This document shows, in pieces, positions 51,601-56,800 of a DNA stretch of 64,000 nt. Origin of the DNA: Trochalopteron elliotii (lineage: Eukaryota; Chordata; Aves; Passeriformes; Leiothrichidae); assembly GCA_024734555.1 (NCBI GenBank), contig JANPWX010000054.1:9865619-9929618 (forward strand), given 5' to 3'. The notes beneath the pieces were generated by a model. That model saw only the letters and a list, made by a program, of their open reading frames with translations, searched no databases and had not been told where the DNA came from. The position numbers were made by a program, and so were the translations under genes. The stretch's first letter is position 1, and each line of letters begins with the position of its first letter.

Positions 51601-52620
51601 ACAGGAGATAAAGGGAAAAGTAGAAAGAGTTTGTGTAATTTCTATTAACTGTGTACCTGGCTCTGCTTAGTGCAAACATCACCTAAATTCCACCTAAATT
51701 CCTGCAGTAGAATAATAGAAAAATCAACTTTTGTTAAAAAGAAAAAAAAAATCAAGCAAAGAGCTAATAGCTACATGTTAATTTAAAATAAAATTAAATC
51801 GAAAATGTTACCTATTTTGCTGCTATTAAATATAAAATACTATCAGCAGAAAAGAAATAAAACAACTCCTGAAGCAGGCACACTGTTGTTTGCTGACTTC
51901 TTTGTGCCAGTGTTAAGGCCCTCTTGCTCCACTATTGCAAAAGAGCCAGCTAGTTTACTAGAAAAACGAGAAATGCCAAGAATCAGACAAGGAAAATGGA
52001 CTGCTCTATGCAATGATGGCTTACATGGCTTTGCATGAGTAGCTTTATAGAAGTAACAAAAACCTCCACGAAACCTTAGTGTACTTCAGTCGAAGCATGT
52101 GGGAGCCTATACAGTTATTCCCAGCCAAGTCTGCAGTTTGTTTATAGAAAACAGTTTTCAGATTTCCAAGAGCAATCCCACCAAATCTACCCAGAAGAGT
52201 AGCACCAACACACTACGAGTGCATGCAGGTGAAATCTCACCTAAAAGTCAGCTTTGTCTTAAGAACCCCGATGAACTTACAGTTTCAATCTTTGGCCAGA
52301 AATTTATCCCGGCAATGAATCTTACACAGGAGTTCTCTCTGCTGCTCTGACTTTCCTTCTGCAGATCTCCTCACCGACTACCCTCGTTGCCCCACAACTT
52401 CCACAAATGCAACAGCATCCCGATGAAAGCGGGTGACCTCACCTTTCATTTTGACAGTGGGGGAATTGGGTCCAGCCGATTGCTTCCTCCATCCTCTCCA
52501 GTTCTGGCAAAGGCTCTCCGCCTCAGAGATGAAGGAACAAAGAGAGTCTTCTTCAAAGCGATCGGAGTCTTCAAATGAAAACCTCTCCCCGTCCTCCCAC
52601 TCTGCGAACATGAGTTCCAT
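464..52620 (-). CDS. ZSWIM8: ZSWIM8, SWIM-type zinc finger E3 ligase substrate receptor (gene-level entry; 25 of about 26 coding exons, 3' end off window)
   Basis: Seen: 25 exons on the minus strand join in frame into 1750 codons. Every donor is GT and every acceptor AG, with no sign of U12 introns. The start MELMFAEWEDGERF and the SWIM core CTCGAGAKWCAH (C178-x-C180-x6-C187-x-H189) match vertebrate ZSWIM8 as I know it. Known of the family: ZSWIM8 (worm EBAX-1) is the substrate receptor of a cullin-RING ubiquitin ligase with Elongin B/C. It drives Argonaute ubiquitination in target-directed microRNA degradation and also neuronal protein quality control. It acts in cytosol and nucleus and needs no signal peptide; I see none. 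I could not place the BC-box securely; TLHKFC in exon 7 is a weak candidate. Coding order by residue: N-terminus 1-142, SWIM 143-200, helical region 201-430, disordered acidic segment about 500-766, helical repeats 767-1001, Ser-rich segment 1002-1205, helical 1206-1400, low complexity 1400-1650, C-terminal helical part 1651-1750. The final exon is beyond position 1. The locus exceeds 52 kb, mostly because of intron 1. Confidence 0.97.
1588..1707 (-). CDS. ZSWIM8: ZSWIM8 coding exon 24 (residues 1651-1691)
   Basis: Acceptor CTCTCACAG|GGATG; donor AAGTTAG|GTAAGG. 120 nt, phase 1 at both ends, so frame-neutral if skipped. Encodes MLALEMLGRRAHNDHPNNFS and PPYTEDVKWLLGLAAKL. Confidence 0.95.
3085..3258 (-). 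CDS. ZSWIM8: ZSWIM8 coding exon 23 (residues 1593-1651), tandem acceptor
   Basis: The acceptor is a NAGNAG pair, TTCAGTAGGC. Using CAG starts the exon at 3258 (codons Leu-Gly-Ser); using TAG starts it at 3255 (Arg-Ser). Both keep the frame. Donor GAGTTG|GTAAGG, ending in phase 1. Encodes STFPAIQGASLTTLSSQPNS and HYLHSAYRVG. Confidence 0.93.
5518..5686 (-). CDS. ZSWIM8: ZSWIM8 coding exon 22 (residues 1537-1593)
   Basis: Acceptor CTGTTGTAG|GGTGTC; donor GTAGCGC|GTAAGT, ending in phase 1. 169 nt. Encodes GVHPAFIGAQYPYSVTAPSL and VPSMTQIAVHPYHSETGLSL, a Pro/Tyr/Ser-rich region. In some mammalian isoforms, as I recall, a short insert follows this exon; I see no match here. Confidence 0.94.
6269..6751 (-). 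CDS. ZSWIM8: ZSWIM8 coding exon 21 (residues 1376-1536), low complexity
   Basis: Acceptor GCTCCCAG|GACAAC; donor CCGCAG|GTGAGT. 483 nt, phase 0 at both ends. Starts with the ordered DNLMLEKACMAVEEAAKGGG and YPEVLFEVAHQWYWLYEQT. It then runs through an Ala/Thr/Val tract (VTVAAAVTAAATVMPVISVG) and a His/Thr/Pro-rich stretch (AMAHTHTQGLHPYTTLQTHI). The 3' part looks disordered. Confidence 0.96.
7037..7260 (-). CDS. ZSWIM8: ZSWIM8 coding exon 20 (residues 1301-1375)
   Basis: Acceptor CCTCTTAG|GGCAGG; donor GAACAG|GTGAGC, ending in phase 0. 224 nt. Encodes MEIGSAALNILVECWDGHLT, RASRARDSNMVRAAAELALS and LNPNEIQRALVQCKEQ, all helical. Confidence 0.97.
8015..8304 (-). CDS. ZSWIM8: ZSWIM8 coding exon 19 (residues 1204-1301)
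   Basis: Acceptor GTTCTAG|GTATAA; donor ATCACAG|GTTACA, a weak 5' splice site with T at +3. 290 nt, ending in phase 1. Encodes AAAHFYFELAKTVLIKAGGN, HLCAFEIGLYALGLHNFVSP and NWLSRTYSSHVSWIT. One of the most conserved parts of the family. Confidence 0.96.
8485..8707 (-). CDS. ZSWIM8: ZSWIM8 coding exon 18 (residues 1130-1204), Ser-rich
   Basis: Acceptor GTTGTAG|GCATGG; donor GGCAG|GTAATG, ending in phase 2. 223 nt. Encodes MASIDSSAPETTSDSSPTLS and a poly-Ser/Asp tract (SISSSSSDSLGSSSSSGSRR), expected to be disordered and phosphorylatable. Confidence 0.96.
9385..9625 (-). mobile_element. CR1 LINE fragment (avian type), 3' portion, in intron 17
   Basis: The plus strand reads as the reverse complement of the CR1 3' region. 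It contains GGTTGCTCAAAGCCCCATCC, then AACCTGGTCTTCAACACT, CACAATAAAGAACTTCTTCC and ATCACTACATGTCCTTGT, all close to the bird CR1 consensus as I know it. The element is therefore on the minus strand, in the same sense as ZSWIM8, and strongly 5'-truncated. The left edge (CAGAGTCATGAAACAGG) looks like a degenerate CR1 terminal octamer region with an internal deletion. The closeness of the match suggests a moderately young copy. Confidence 0.9.
9670..9822 (-). CDS. ZSWIM8: ZSWIM8 coding exon 17 (residues 1079-1130)
   Basis: Acceptor TTGTGCAG|AGAGC; donor ACACAG|GTGGGA (weak consensus). 153 nt, phase 1 at both ends, so skipping would keep the frame. Encodes KVPSRLALGNRGGYNGRCWG and the basic KKKHT end. 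A CR1 retroposon begins about 45 nt downstream of its donor. Confidence 0.94.
10086..10317 (-). CDS. ZSWIM8: ZSWIM8 coding exon 16 (residues 1002-1079), Ser/Gln-rich
   Basis: Acceptor CTTGTTAAAG|ATTTTA behind a T/C tract; donor ACACAGG|GTAAGA, ending in phase 1. 232 nt. Starts with the conserved ILDKLLDRESQTHKPQTLSS, then turns into a Ser/Gln/Ala-rich segment (AAQSAAAIQQLPGTSVTQQA) that differs from my recollection of the mammalian proteins. Confidence 0.95.
11565..11689 (-). CDS. ZSWIM8: ZSWIM8 coding exon 15 (residues 960-1001)
   Basis: Acceptor GGCTGCAG|GCATGA; donor AAGAAG|GTGAGT, ending in phase 0. 125 nt. Encodes TTVSEAEHPLLCEGTRREKG and LALALMITYKDDQSKLKK. Very highly conserved block. 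Confidence 0.96.
12586..12669 (-). CDS. ZSWIM8: ZSWIM8 coding exon 14 (residues 932-960)
   Basis: Chosen acceptor CCTACAG|GCTCTAG, giving GSRPPSRNWNNEMPGDEELG as expected for the family. A second good acceptor, TTTCAG|TGGTG, lies 15 nt upstream (exon start 12684) and is in frame; it would add five codons (VVSPT). Donor CTCTTG|GTAAGA, ending in phase 1. Confidence 0.92.
13252..13435 (-). CDS. ZSWIM8: ZSWIM8 coding exon 13 (residues 871-932)
   Basis: Acceptor TACTACCAG|GTGAAG; donor ACTCCAG|GTACTG, ending in phase 1. 184 nt. Encodes VKLAYQESEIAALLKKIPLG and LCDYRPVLPLMLASFIFDVL. The hydrophobic stretch is a buried helix of a helical repeat, not a membrane segment, judging by the family. Confidence 0.96.
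14701..14880 (-). CDS. ZSWIM8: ZSWIM8 coding exon 12 (residues 811-870)
   Basis: Acceptor CTCAAACAG|GGCAAA; donor CTGGAG|GTAATG. 180 nt, phase 0 at both ends. Encodes GKKNKVSTSKQTWMATNTLS, then the helical LSKAAFLLTVLSERLEYHNL and a FALELQRPPAST segment. Confidence 0.95.
15390..15521 (-). CDS. ZSWIM8: ZSWIM8 coding exon 11 (residues 767-810)
   Basis: Acceptor TTGTTGCAG|ATCCTG; donor ACTAAG|GTAGAG. 132 nt, phase 0 at both ends. Encodes ILFACAEALYAHGYSNEACR and then LTVELARDLLANPPDLKVE, a helical repeat-like pair (A-x-x-L-x-x-x-G-Y). Confidence 0.95.
16304..17312 (-). CDS. ZSWIM8: ZSWIM8 coding exon 10 (residues 430-766), large disordered exon
   Basis: Largest exon, 1009 nt. Acceptor TTCTCTTAG|ACGC; donor ATGGAG|GTGAGC. 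The first 60 residues are ordered (LCSQLRQWQLKVIDNVKRGQ, then AVEACYFNWEEAYPIPGITY). The rest looks disordered: a basic patch (TGKRKVV), the conserved SSEDSSLEPDLAEMSLDDSS, then acidic runs such as DDGEEEDD and KEDDDKAEGG. Cysteines 497, 507, 511, 516 and 530 form an unusual cluster. The long plus-strand open frame over this exon is an antisense shadow caused by its composition. Confidence 0.96.
19694..19869 (-). CDS. ZSWIM8: ZSWIM8 coding exon 9 (residues 372-430)
   Basis: Acceptor TTCTGCAG|ATAACC; donor CACAGAG|GTGAGC, ending in phase 2. 176 nt. Encodes ITGWWYSVRTSASHSSASGH, a Ser/His/Gly-rich loop, then the helical EVAAHACASMCDEMVVLWRL. Confidence 0.96.
20717..20918 (-). CDS. ZSWIM8: ZSWIM8 coding exon 8 (residues 304-371)
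   Basis: Acceptor GTACAG|TGATG; donor GAGCAG|GTGCTT, ending in phase 0. 202 nt. Encodes a strongly conserved block including AAAEWACLLRPLRGREPEGI and REMFKRRDSNAAPLLEILTD. Confidence 0.96.
21257..21377 (-). CDS. ZSWIM8: ZSWIM8 coding exon 7 (residues 264-304)
   Basis: Acceptor is the less common TTTTGTAAG|ATCCC; donor TTTTCAG|GTAAGC. 121 nt, phase 1 in, phase 2 out. Encodes SDQSTWYLDESTLSDNIKKT and then TLHKFCGP. TLHKFC loosely fits the start of an Elongin-binding BC-box (T-L-x-x-x-C), but the downstream position is not a good match, so this is only a candidate. Confidence 0.94.
21992..22073 (-). CDS. ZSWIM8: ZSWIM8 coding exon 6 (residues 237-264)
   Basis: Acceptor TTTTCAG|ATTCTT; donor CCCCAG|GTGATT, ending in phase 1. 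Encodes ILPTAQRLLDELLSSQSTAI followed by a short Cys-Gly-Ala-Pro end. 82 nt. Confidence 0.94.
24831..24938 (-). CDS. ZSWIM8: ZSWIM8 coding exon 5 (residues 201-236)
   Basis: Acceptor TTCTTTCTTCAG|GCATCT; donor CAACAG|GTAAGT. 108 nt, phase 0 at both ends, so skipping it would keep the frame. Encodes an amphipathic helical stretch, SLSRLQRDQLQKFAQYLISE, just after the zinc finger. Confidence 0.95.
26585..26815. promoter_or_regulatory. Intragenic CpG-dense island over the SWIM exon
   Basis: About two dozen CpGs by eye in roughly 230 bp, while surrounding intron sequence has almost none. The island covers most of exon 4 and the first 70 bp of intron 4, so coding constraint alone does not explain it. 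It may be an internal promoter, a methylation-protected element, or a locally GC-biased recombination patch; function is inferred. Confidence 0.5.
26657..26829 (-). CDS. ZSWIM8: ZSWIM8 coding exon 4 (residues 143-200), SWIM zinc finger
   Basis: Acceptor TTTCCACAG|GTTTCC; donor CACAAT|GTAGGC, ending in phase 0. The exon contains the whole SWIM motif: C178-x-C180-x6-C187-x-H189, preceded by C171 and C176 (RITSCSCTCG). These residues are expected to chelate zinc. The exon is much richer in GC and CpG than its surroundings (see the CpG entry). The frame does not stop at the donor but stays open into intron 4. Confidence 0.97.
30938..31032 (-). CDS. ZSWIM8: ZSWIM8 coding exon 3 (residues 111-143)
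   Basis: Acceptor CCTCGCAG|GTTG with a pyrimidine-rich tract upstream; donor CAGATAG|GTAAGA. 95 nt, entering in phase 2 and leaving in phase 1. Encodes LYSCLANGSADEFQRGEQLF and then a VKDPLQI stretch. Too short to stand out as an open frame; found by matching the expected junctions. Confidence 0.94.
32191..32344 (-). CDS. ZSWIM8: ZSWIM8 coding exon 2 (residues 60-111)
   Basis: Acceptor TTGCTAG|ATGG; the split codon G|AT gives Asp, followed by GLVIPLVELSAKQVAFHIPF. Donor ATCAG|GTAACA, ending in phase 2. 154 nt. This conserved N-terminal domain includes VYPPVPEQLQLRIAFW. It lies about 20 kb from exon 1. Confidence 0.95.
33601..33631. repeat. T-rich simple repeat
   Basis: Imperfect GTTTTT units followed by a T9 run in intron 1. 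Confidence 0.85.
35470..35665 (-). mobile_element. Probable old CR1-like remnant in intron 1
   Basis: GGCCTGGAAGGGATTTTGAG, then ACATCTAATC, and further on AGGTTATTCCACTGAGTTAC follow the order and spacing of the reverse complement of sauropsid CR1 3' ends (GGAAGGGACCT...CATCTAGTC...TTATTCCAGTG). It is much more diverged than the copy at 9.4 kb. Boundaries are approximate. Confidence 0.5.
37513..37554. repeat. Two-copy 21-bp tandem repeat
   Basis: The unit TGCTGGAGCAGCTCTGAAGC plus T is directly repeated with one mismatch (CAGCTC versus CAGGTC). Intronic; no coding meaning evident. Confidence 0.9.
38888..38914. repeat. (CA)n microsatellite
   Basis: Eight AC units, then ATAT, then three more AC units, in intron 1. 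Short, possibly polymorphic. Confidence 0.95.
45875..45892. repeat. (AAAC)n short tandem repeat
   Basis: Roughly four AAAC units in intron 1, reverse-complement equivalent of the TTTG-type repeat at 49.98 kb. Confidence 0.85.
49983..50004. repeat. (TTTG)n microsatellite
   Basis: About five TTTG units in intron 1. Confidence 0.95.
52443..52620 (-). CDS. ZSWIM8: ZSWIM8 coding exon 1 (residues 1-59, start codon)
   Basis: Start ATG at 52620-52618, with G at -3 and G at +4, so a good initiation context. An in-frame TGA lies upstream at 52743-52741 with no in-frame ATG between, which supports this start; a second ATG is codon 4. The peptide begins MELMFAEWEDGERFSFEDSD and is acidic and aromatic. 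Donor AAAG|GTGAGG, ending in phase 1. From memory, mammalian ZSWIM8 has a Gly-rich linker after PNSPT; here it is only VKMK before exon 2. Confidence 0.96.
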
Positions 52621-52626
52621 CACATC
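52621..52626 (-). promoter_or_regulatory. ZSWIM8: Start-stop upstream ORF overlapping the ZSWIM8 start codon
   Basis: On the minus strand the leader reads GTCGGATGTGATGGAA. An upstream ATG at 52625-52623 is followed at once by TGA (52622-52620), whose last base is the A of the ZSWIM8 ATG at 52620. This is a one-codon uORF (AUG-stop). Its context is weak (C at -3, T at +4), while the main ATG has G at -3 and +4, so leaky scanning or termination-reinitiation is expected. The sequence is certain; the regulatory effect is inference. Confidence 0.6.
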
Positions 52627-52838
52627 CGACAGGCGACGTGAGGGAAAAGAAGAAAGACAGGAACAGCACTGCTCACTTTGAACAGGTGAACGGACTTGAG
52701 GGCTCTTGCGATACTTAAAATCTCGGGTTTGATTTGATCCTCATACTACAGTACCAGGAAAAAACAAAGTCAGCGCTGTCTGAGATGGGAGAAGCAGGAA
52801 ATAACTAAGGGGCAGCTGGTAAAAATTCCATGGGGGGC

Positions 52839-52852
52839 AAAAAAAAAAAAAA
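52839..52852. repeat. A14 homopolymer in the ZSWIM8 upstream leader
   Basis: A run of A about 220 bp upstream of the start codon on the plus strand (poly-T on the transcribed sense). It marks the border between AT-rich leader sequence and the CpG-rich promoter. Confidence 0.85.
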
Positions 52853-52879
52853 GTTCTTTAAAAAGTTAAAAAATGCTTA

Positions 52880-53730
52880 TGTCCACAGAATGTACTCGAG
52901 GCGGAGGGGGCTGGTTAGTCCATGAGAGCTGCCTCCAGGCGGGACAGGTGCCTGCCGGGCACACGGAGGGTCTGGAGGCTCCCGGCGCTGCAGGACGAGG
53001 GAAGGGGCCGGCTTCCTCCTCCGGGGCTCCGGCGGGGGGGCCGCCGGTGTCTGTGCGCAGGGCCGGGTCTCCCTGAGGTTGTGCTTGTCTCACTCCCGGC
53101 GCAGGAACCGAGGGGAGGGCGGGCAGGGGCACCGGCGGGGGCCGGGGGGGAACAACTTCCCTCCCGACCTAATGACTCAGTNNNNNNNNNNNNNNNNNNN
53201 NNNNNNNNNNNNNNNNNNNNNNNNNNNNNNNNNNNNNNNNNNNNNNNNNNNNNNNNNNNNNNNNNNNNNNNNNNNNNNNNNNNNNNNNNNNNNNNNNNNN
53301 NNNNNNNNNNNNNNNNNNNNNNNNNNNNNNNNNNNNNNNNNNNNNNNNNNNNNNNNNNNNNNNNNNNNNNNNNNNNNNNNNNNNNNNNNNNNNNNNNNNN
53401 NNNNNNNNNNNNNNNNNNNNNNNNNNNNNNNNNNNNNNNNNNNNNNNNNNNNNNNNNNNNNNNNNNNNNNNNNNNNNNNNNNNNNNNNNNNNNNNNNNNN
53501 NNNNNNNNNNNNNNNNNNNNNNNNNNNNNNNNNNNNNNNNNNNNNNNNNNNNNNNNNNCCGGGGACGGGCCGCGGCTCGGCCGCCGCCTGCCCGCCGCCA
53601 CACGGCCCGCGGTGAGCTTGGAGTGTGATAAAACAAAAGCCTCTGCGTTGTGCCTGCCCGCACCGCCGTAGGTAGCGAGAGAGCGCTGGTGGTGCTAAAA
53701 TGCGGGGGTTAGCCCGGAACGCGCCGAAGA
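52880..53730 (-). promoter_or_regulatory. ZSWIM8: CpG-rich promoter zone of ZSWIM8 (partly in assembly gap)
   Basis: Sequence on both sides of the gap is very GC-rich, with many CpGs and G runs (for example GGCGGGGGGGCCGCCGG around 53030, and the CGGCCGCCGCC tract near 53580), in contrast to the AT-rich flanks. It lies immediately upstream of coding exon 1 and fits a TATA-less CpG-island promoter. An AP-1-like TGACTCA sits at 53173-53179, at the gap edge. The exact start site of transcription is unknown and may be inside the gap. The leader includes an in-frame TGA at 52743-52741. Confidence 0.7.
53182..53558. other. Assembly gap (377 N)
   Basis: A continuous run of N inside the GC-rich promoter zone. 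Open frames that appear to cross it are artefacts. GC-rich first exons and promoters are commonly lost in bird assemblies, so the real distance may differ. Confidence 0.99.
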
Positions 53731-53819
53731 TGAGTTGCGTGAGGCAGGAATCACTCAGCTGTGATCATCTGATTGGACATGAAAGAAATACACAAGTTCT
53801 CAGTAACATTTTCTATTAG
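53700..53819 (+). other. Small plus-strand ORF (39 codons) in the divergent CpG flank, unproven
   Basis: ATG at 53700 opens MRGLARNAPKMSCVRQESLS and stops at TAG 53817-53819. It begins in CpG-rich sequence pointing away from ZSWIM8. Upstream at 53611/53612 there is a good plus-strand donor CCCGCG|GTGAGC, and within the ORF TTGC|GTGAGG. I do not recognise the peptide. It may be part of a divergent promoter transcript, or chance. Confidence 0.2.
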
Positions 53820-56800
53820 AAGAAAAACAGCAGGAAAGAAGATTGAGGGGAAAAAAGGAAATAAAGTGAGGGGACCGTGGCTGGAGTAAGTCCCGTTCAA
53901 GTGCAGTGACCGCTTTCCTTCGGCCGAGAGAGCCCCTCGCCCTCAGAGGTCTGAGGAGCTGCTCGGATCTGAACAACTCCAAAATTCAAACAGAGGAGAT
54001 AACTTGTGCCAGGTCCATGAGGAACTGCATAGGCTACCTACGGTCTTCCTATCCTACCCACTCTGAAAGCAGCAGAGGTGACGTTCTTTTGGGGTTTTTC
54101 TCTATAATTCTGTTTCATGGAGTTCTTTTAGTTAATTTCTTCATTGAGAGAGTTGACCAATAAAATACCAAAGGATGAGTTTGCTCTTTGAGTACGTGTC
54201 AGCCAGACGGCGGGACCTACACCTCCCGCCCTGTGTTTGTACAGAGGGGAAAAGCAAATGACGGGGGGACAAAAAAATAAGCTAGGGAAAAATAGAATTA
54301 CATACTAAGAAATGGTAAATGTAGAGCTGAGAGAAACTGAAATGCATCTGGGAACACTCACTATCTCCCTCATCTCACTCTAATCCTCAATCCGAAAAAA
54401 ATTATATTAATTGATGGGTCCTCACAGAGGGTCCTAAGTGATGCACCTTGGATCTTAAAGGAAATCTCCTGCATGGTTTGTCCTCACAAACGTAGTGCTT
54501 CCCAGTTTTAGATTTCGGTGACAAAGATGCCTTACTGCAGTGTCCATCAGCTGAGAGAGGTGTGGGCAGTGGTTGAAATGTCAGATCCCTCAGTGCTACC
54601 GGGGCAGACATCCCGCAGGTGCACGGGGCAGGGAGGCACCACACGGGGCGATGTGTCACAGCACAGCACGCCGAGTTCTGCCTCGTGTGCTAACCCTGCA
54701 CAAGAGTTGTCCTGTGCTGATACCTGACCCCATCAAATCTGTACTGCCAAATAACCTGTTAGTGCACCACGCCGGCACTAATTCAGGGGAGAGACACACC
54801 TGCCTGATAATGAGAATTCTGGCGGGTTACATCAACAGCACTCTGAGTCAAGGGCATTGCCGAGAACCTCTGCCACGTGAGAGAGCAAAGATACACAAAG
54901 GCATTGCCATTCAGTGTTGCATTAAAGAAGGATTTCACCGTAGGAAAGGTGTTTCCCTAGTAAGAAAAAAGCATTTAGAAGACTGTAGGAATTTCAAAGG
55001 GAAAAAAAAATACAGCAGAAACTTTGAAGAGTTATTTTCATGGGGAAAAGGAGACGGGGGAAAAAAAGGGAAATTAAATGCATTGTGTCCAAGGAGTGAA
55101 AAGGTAACTACAGGTGAAGTTCAGCACCTTGACTCAGATGTTGTGGCACTTGAAATGACAAATGGGCAGGGAAACAAAGCAGTGCCAGAAGGCTGATGCT
55201 GCTCACCATTATCTTTTAACAAGCTTATGTGCAACACAGCTCTGTTAGATTTTACCTAAATCCAGTAGAGAATACACATTACATCAAGAAAAGGGAGAGG
55301 AGGAATATTAGACAGTACTAATTATAAGGGGACTTGAGTACATTGTGTCTGATTCCATTAAATTGTAACAATCCTCACTCCCATTCCTCCTTCTTCCAGC
55401 TTTGGCATACCACAAGTTATAGAGATTTCCAAAGAAATCTTGCTTTCACCTTCTTAAACATCACAGGCTGAAAGCATGGAAGAGGTGATGAAAATAACAA
55501 GACAAGCAAAGCAGTGAACATTTGTACTTTAATCTTAAAGTACATTTCAAGACCCTGTAAAATAGTGTCTTCTGGCTTGTGCAGACCAGGCCTGAGTGTG
55601 TTGTTGCCCTGGCCAACATGAGGGAGTGCAGGTGTGAGTGCTTTGCTTCTCCTTGTCCTCATGGCTTGGAAAGACACACAAGTTCATAAACACTCATCCA
55701 TTTTTTTTCCCAGCCAACTTATTGCATGTGACAGGCACATATTTTCCCTTGTGGATCTCTCAGCAGACAAAAACTAGAGACTGTGAAAAATAATATCCGA
55801 CAATTTCAGCAGTGTTCTGCTAGGAAGAAAGAAATTCAGTAAGAAATCCTGCAGAAATTATAAGGTTGCCAGTAAGATGCTTTCTCATTTACAGGGATGT
55901 ACTTTTTTCCTTTCCTTTCTTATTTCAGAAAAAGGAAATTGCTGTTCAGAATTCCTTTGCCACCAATGTAGACAATTTTCAGAATGCAGCATTCCATATG
56001 AGAGAGACACATGTGAGTGCACACGCATACCCTAAAGCAGAATTGCAACATTTACATTTGTTTCCTGTCTTAAACTCTCGCTGGGGACTAAAAATCAATG
56101 AGAGTCTGCATTGCACCCCAGAAGTGTCTGCTTTTCACTGGTGAGTCACGTGCTACACTACAAGTCGTATCCAGCACAGTTTTTATTTCTGATTGCATGG
56201 AAAGTAAAACACATCCTTGCTATGGCTTGAATCTAATACAGACTCAATAACAAAATACAGCACTCTAGAGATTTTCACTGCAAGTGCAGTGGGACCCAGC
56301 TGTTCAGCTCCATTCTGACTCAACAAAGGTTTCATTGTCTCTTTGCATGCGATAATGCACTCAGAAATGACAAGCAAAGGCAAATTCTTAAAGCACACAT
56401 ATGGCTTTGTGTCTAAGTAATATATGGGATGTGCAGAATAATAGGTTTTTGTGCTCTAGAACTATGGCACTATGGCAAACTGCCAAAAGTTCCTGTTCCC
56501 CCTAGATGATCACTGTTTCCTGCTATACTAATCACTTAATTAATAACTAATATTAATTAATCACAGATATTAAACATCTCCACAGACATAACAACCAGCC
56601 ACCATTATTTATTTCAAAACACTAGGCCTGCACAACAGATGGAGCAAATAATTGTTTCAGCACAAAAGAAGGGACAGCACACAGCTCATTGCTCCTTGCC
56701 CTAACTAGGCAAATGGCTGTACATGATGCACTGAGCTTTTTCAGACAATGCATACTAGGAAACTGAATGCAAAGCTGTCCTGGGGTATTACAAGCTAAAT

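Larger units (their letters stand above)
32345..52442 (-). other. ZSWIM8: ZSWIM8 intron 1, about 20 kb
   Basis: Separates the first coding exon from exon 2 (phase 1). The sequence is AT-rich with only short open frames (all under about 110 codons) that do not resemble known proteins. It holds the simple repeats and the old CR1-like remnant listed separately. I see no alternative coding first exon and no hairpin I could defend as a microRNA. This single intron accounts for over a third of the locus in the window. Confidence 0.85.

Noticed and set aside
52621..52623. GTG one codon upstream as an alternative start
   Set aside because: The ATG at 52620 matches the known family N-terminus and has a strong initiation context, so a GTG start is not needed.
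52915..53671. Long open frames crossing the promoter region
   Set aside because: They run through the N gap and are artefacts of unknown bases and GC-rich, stop-poor sequence.
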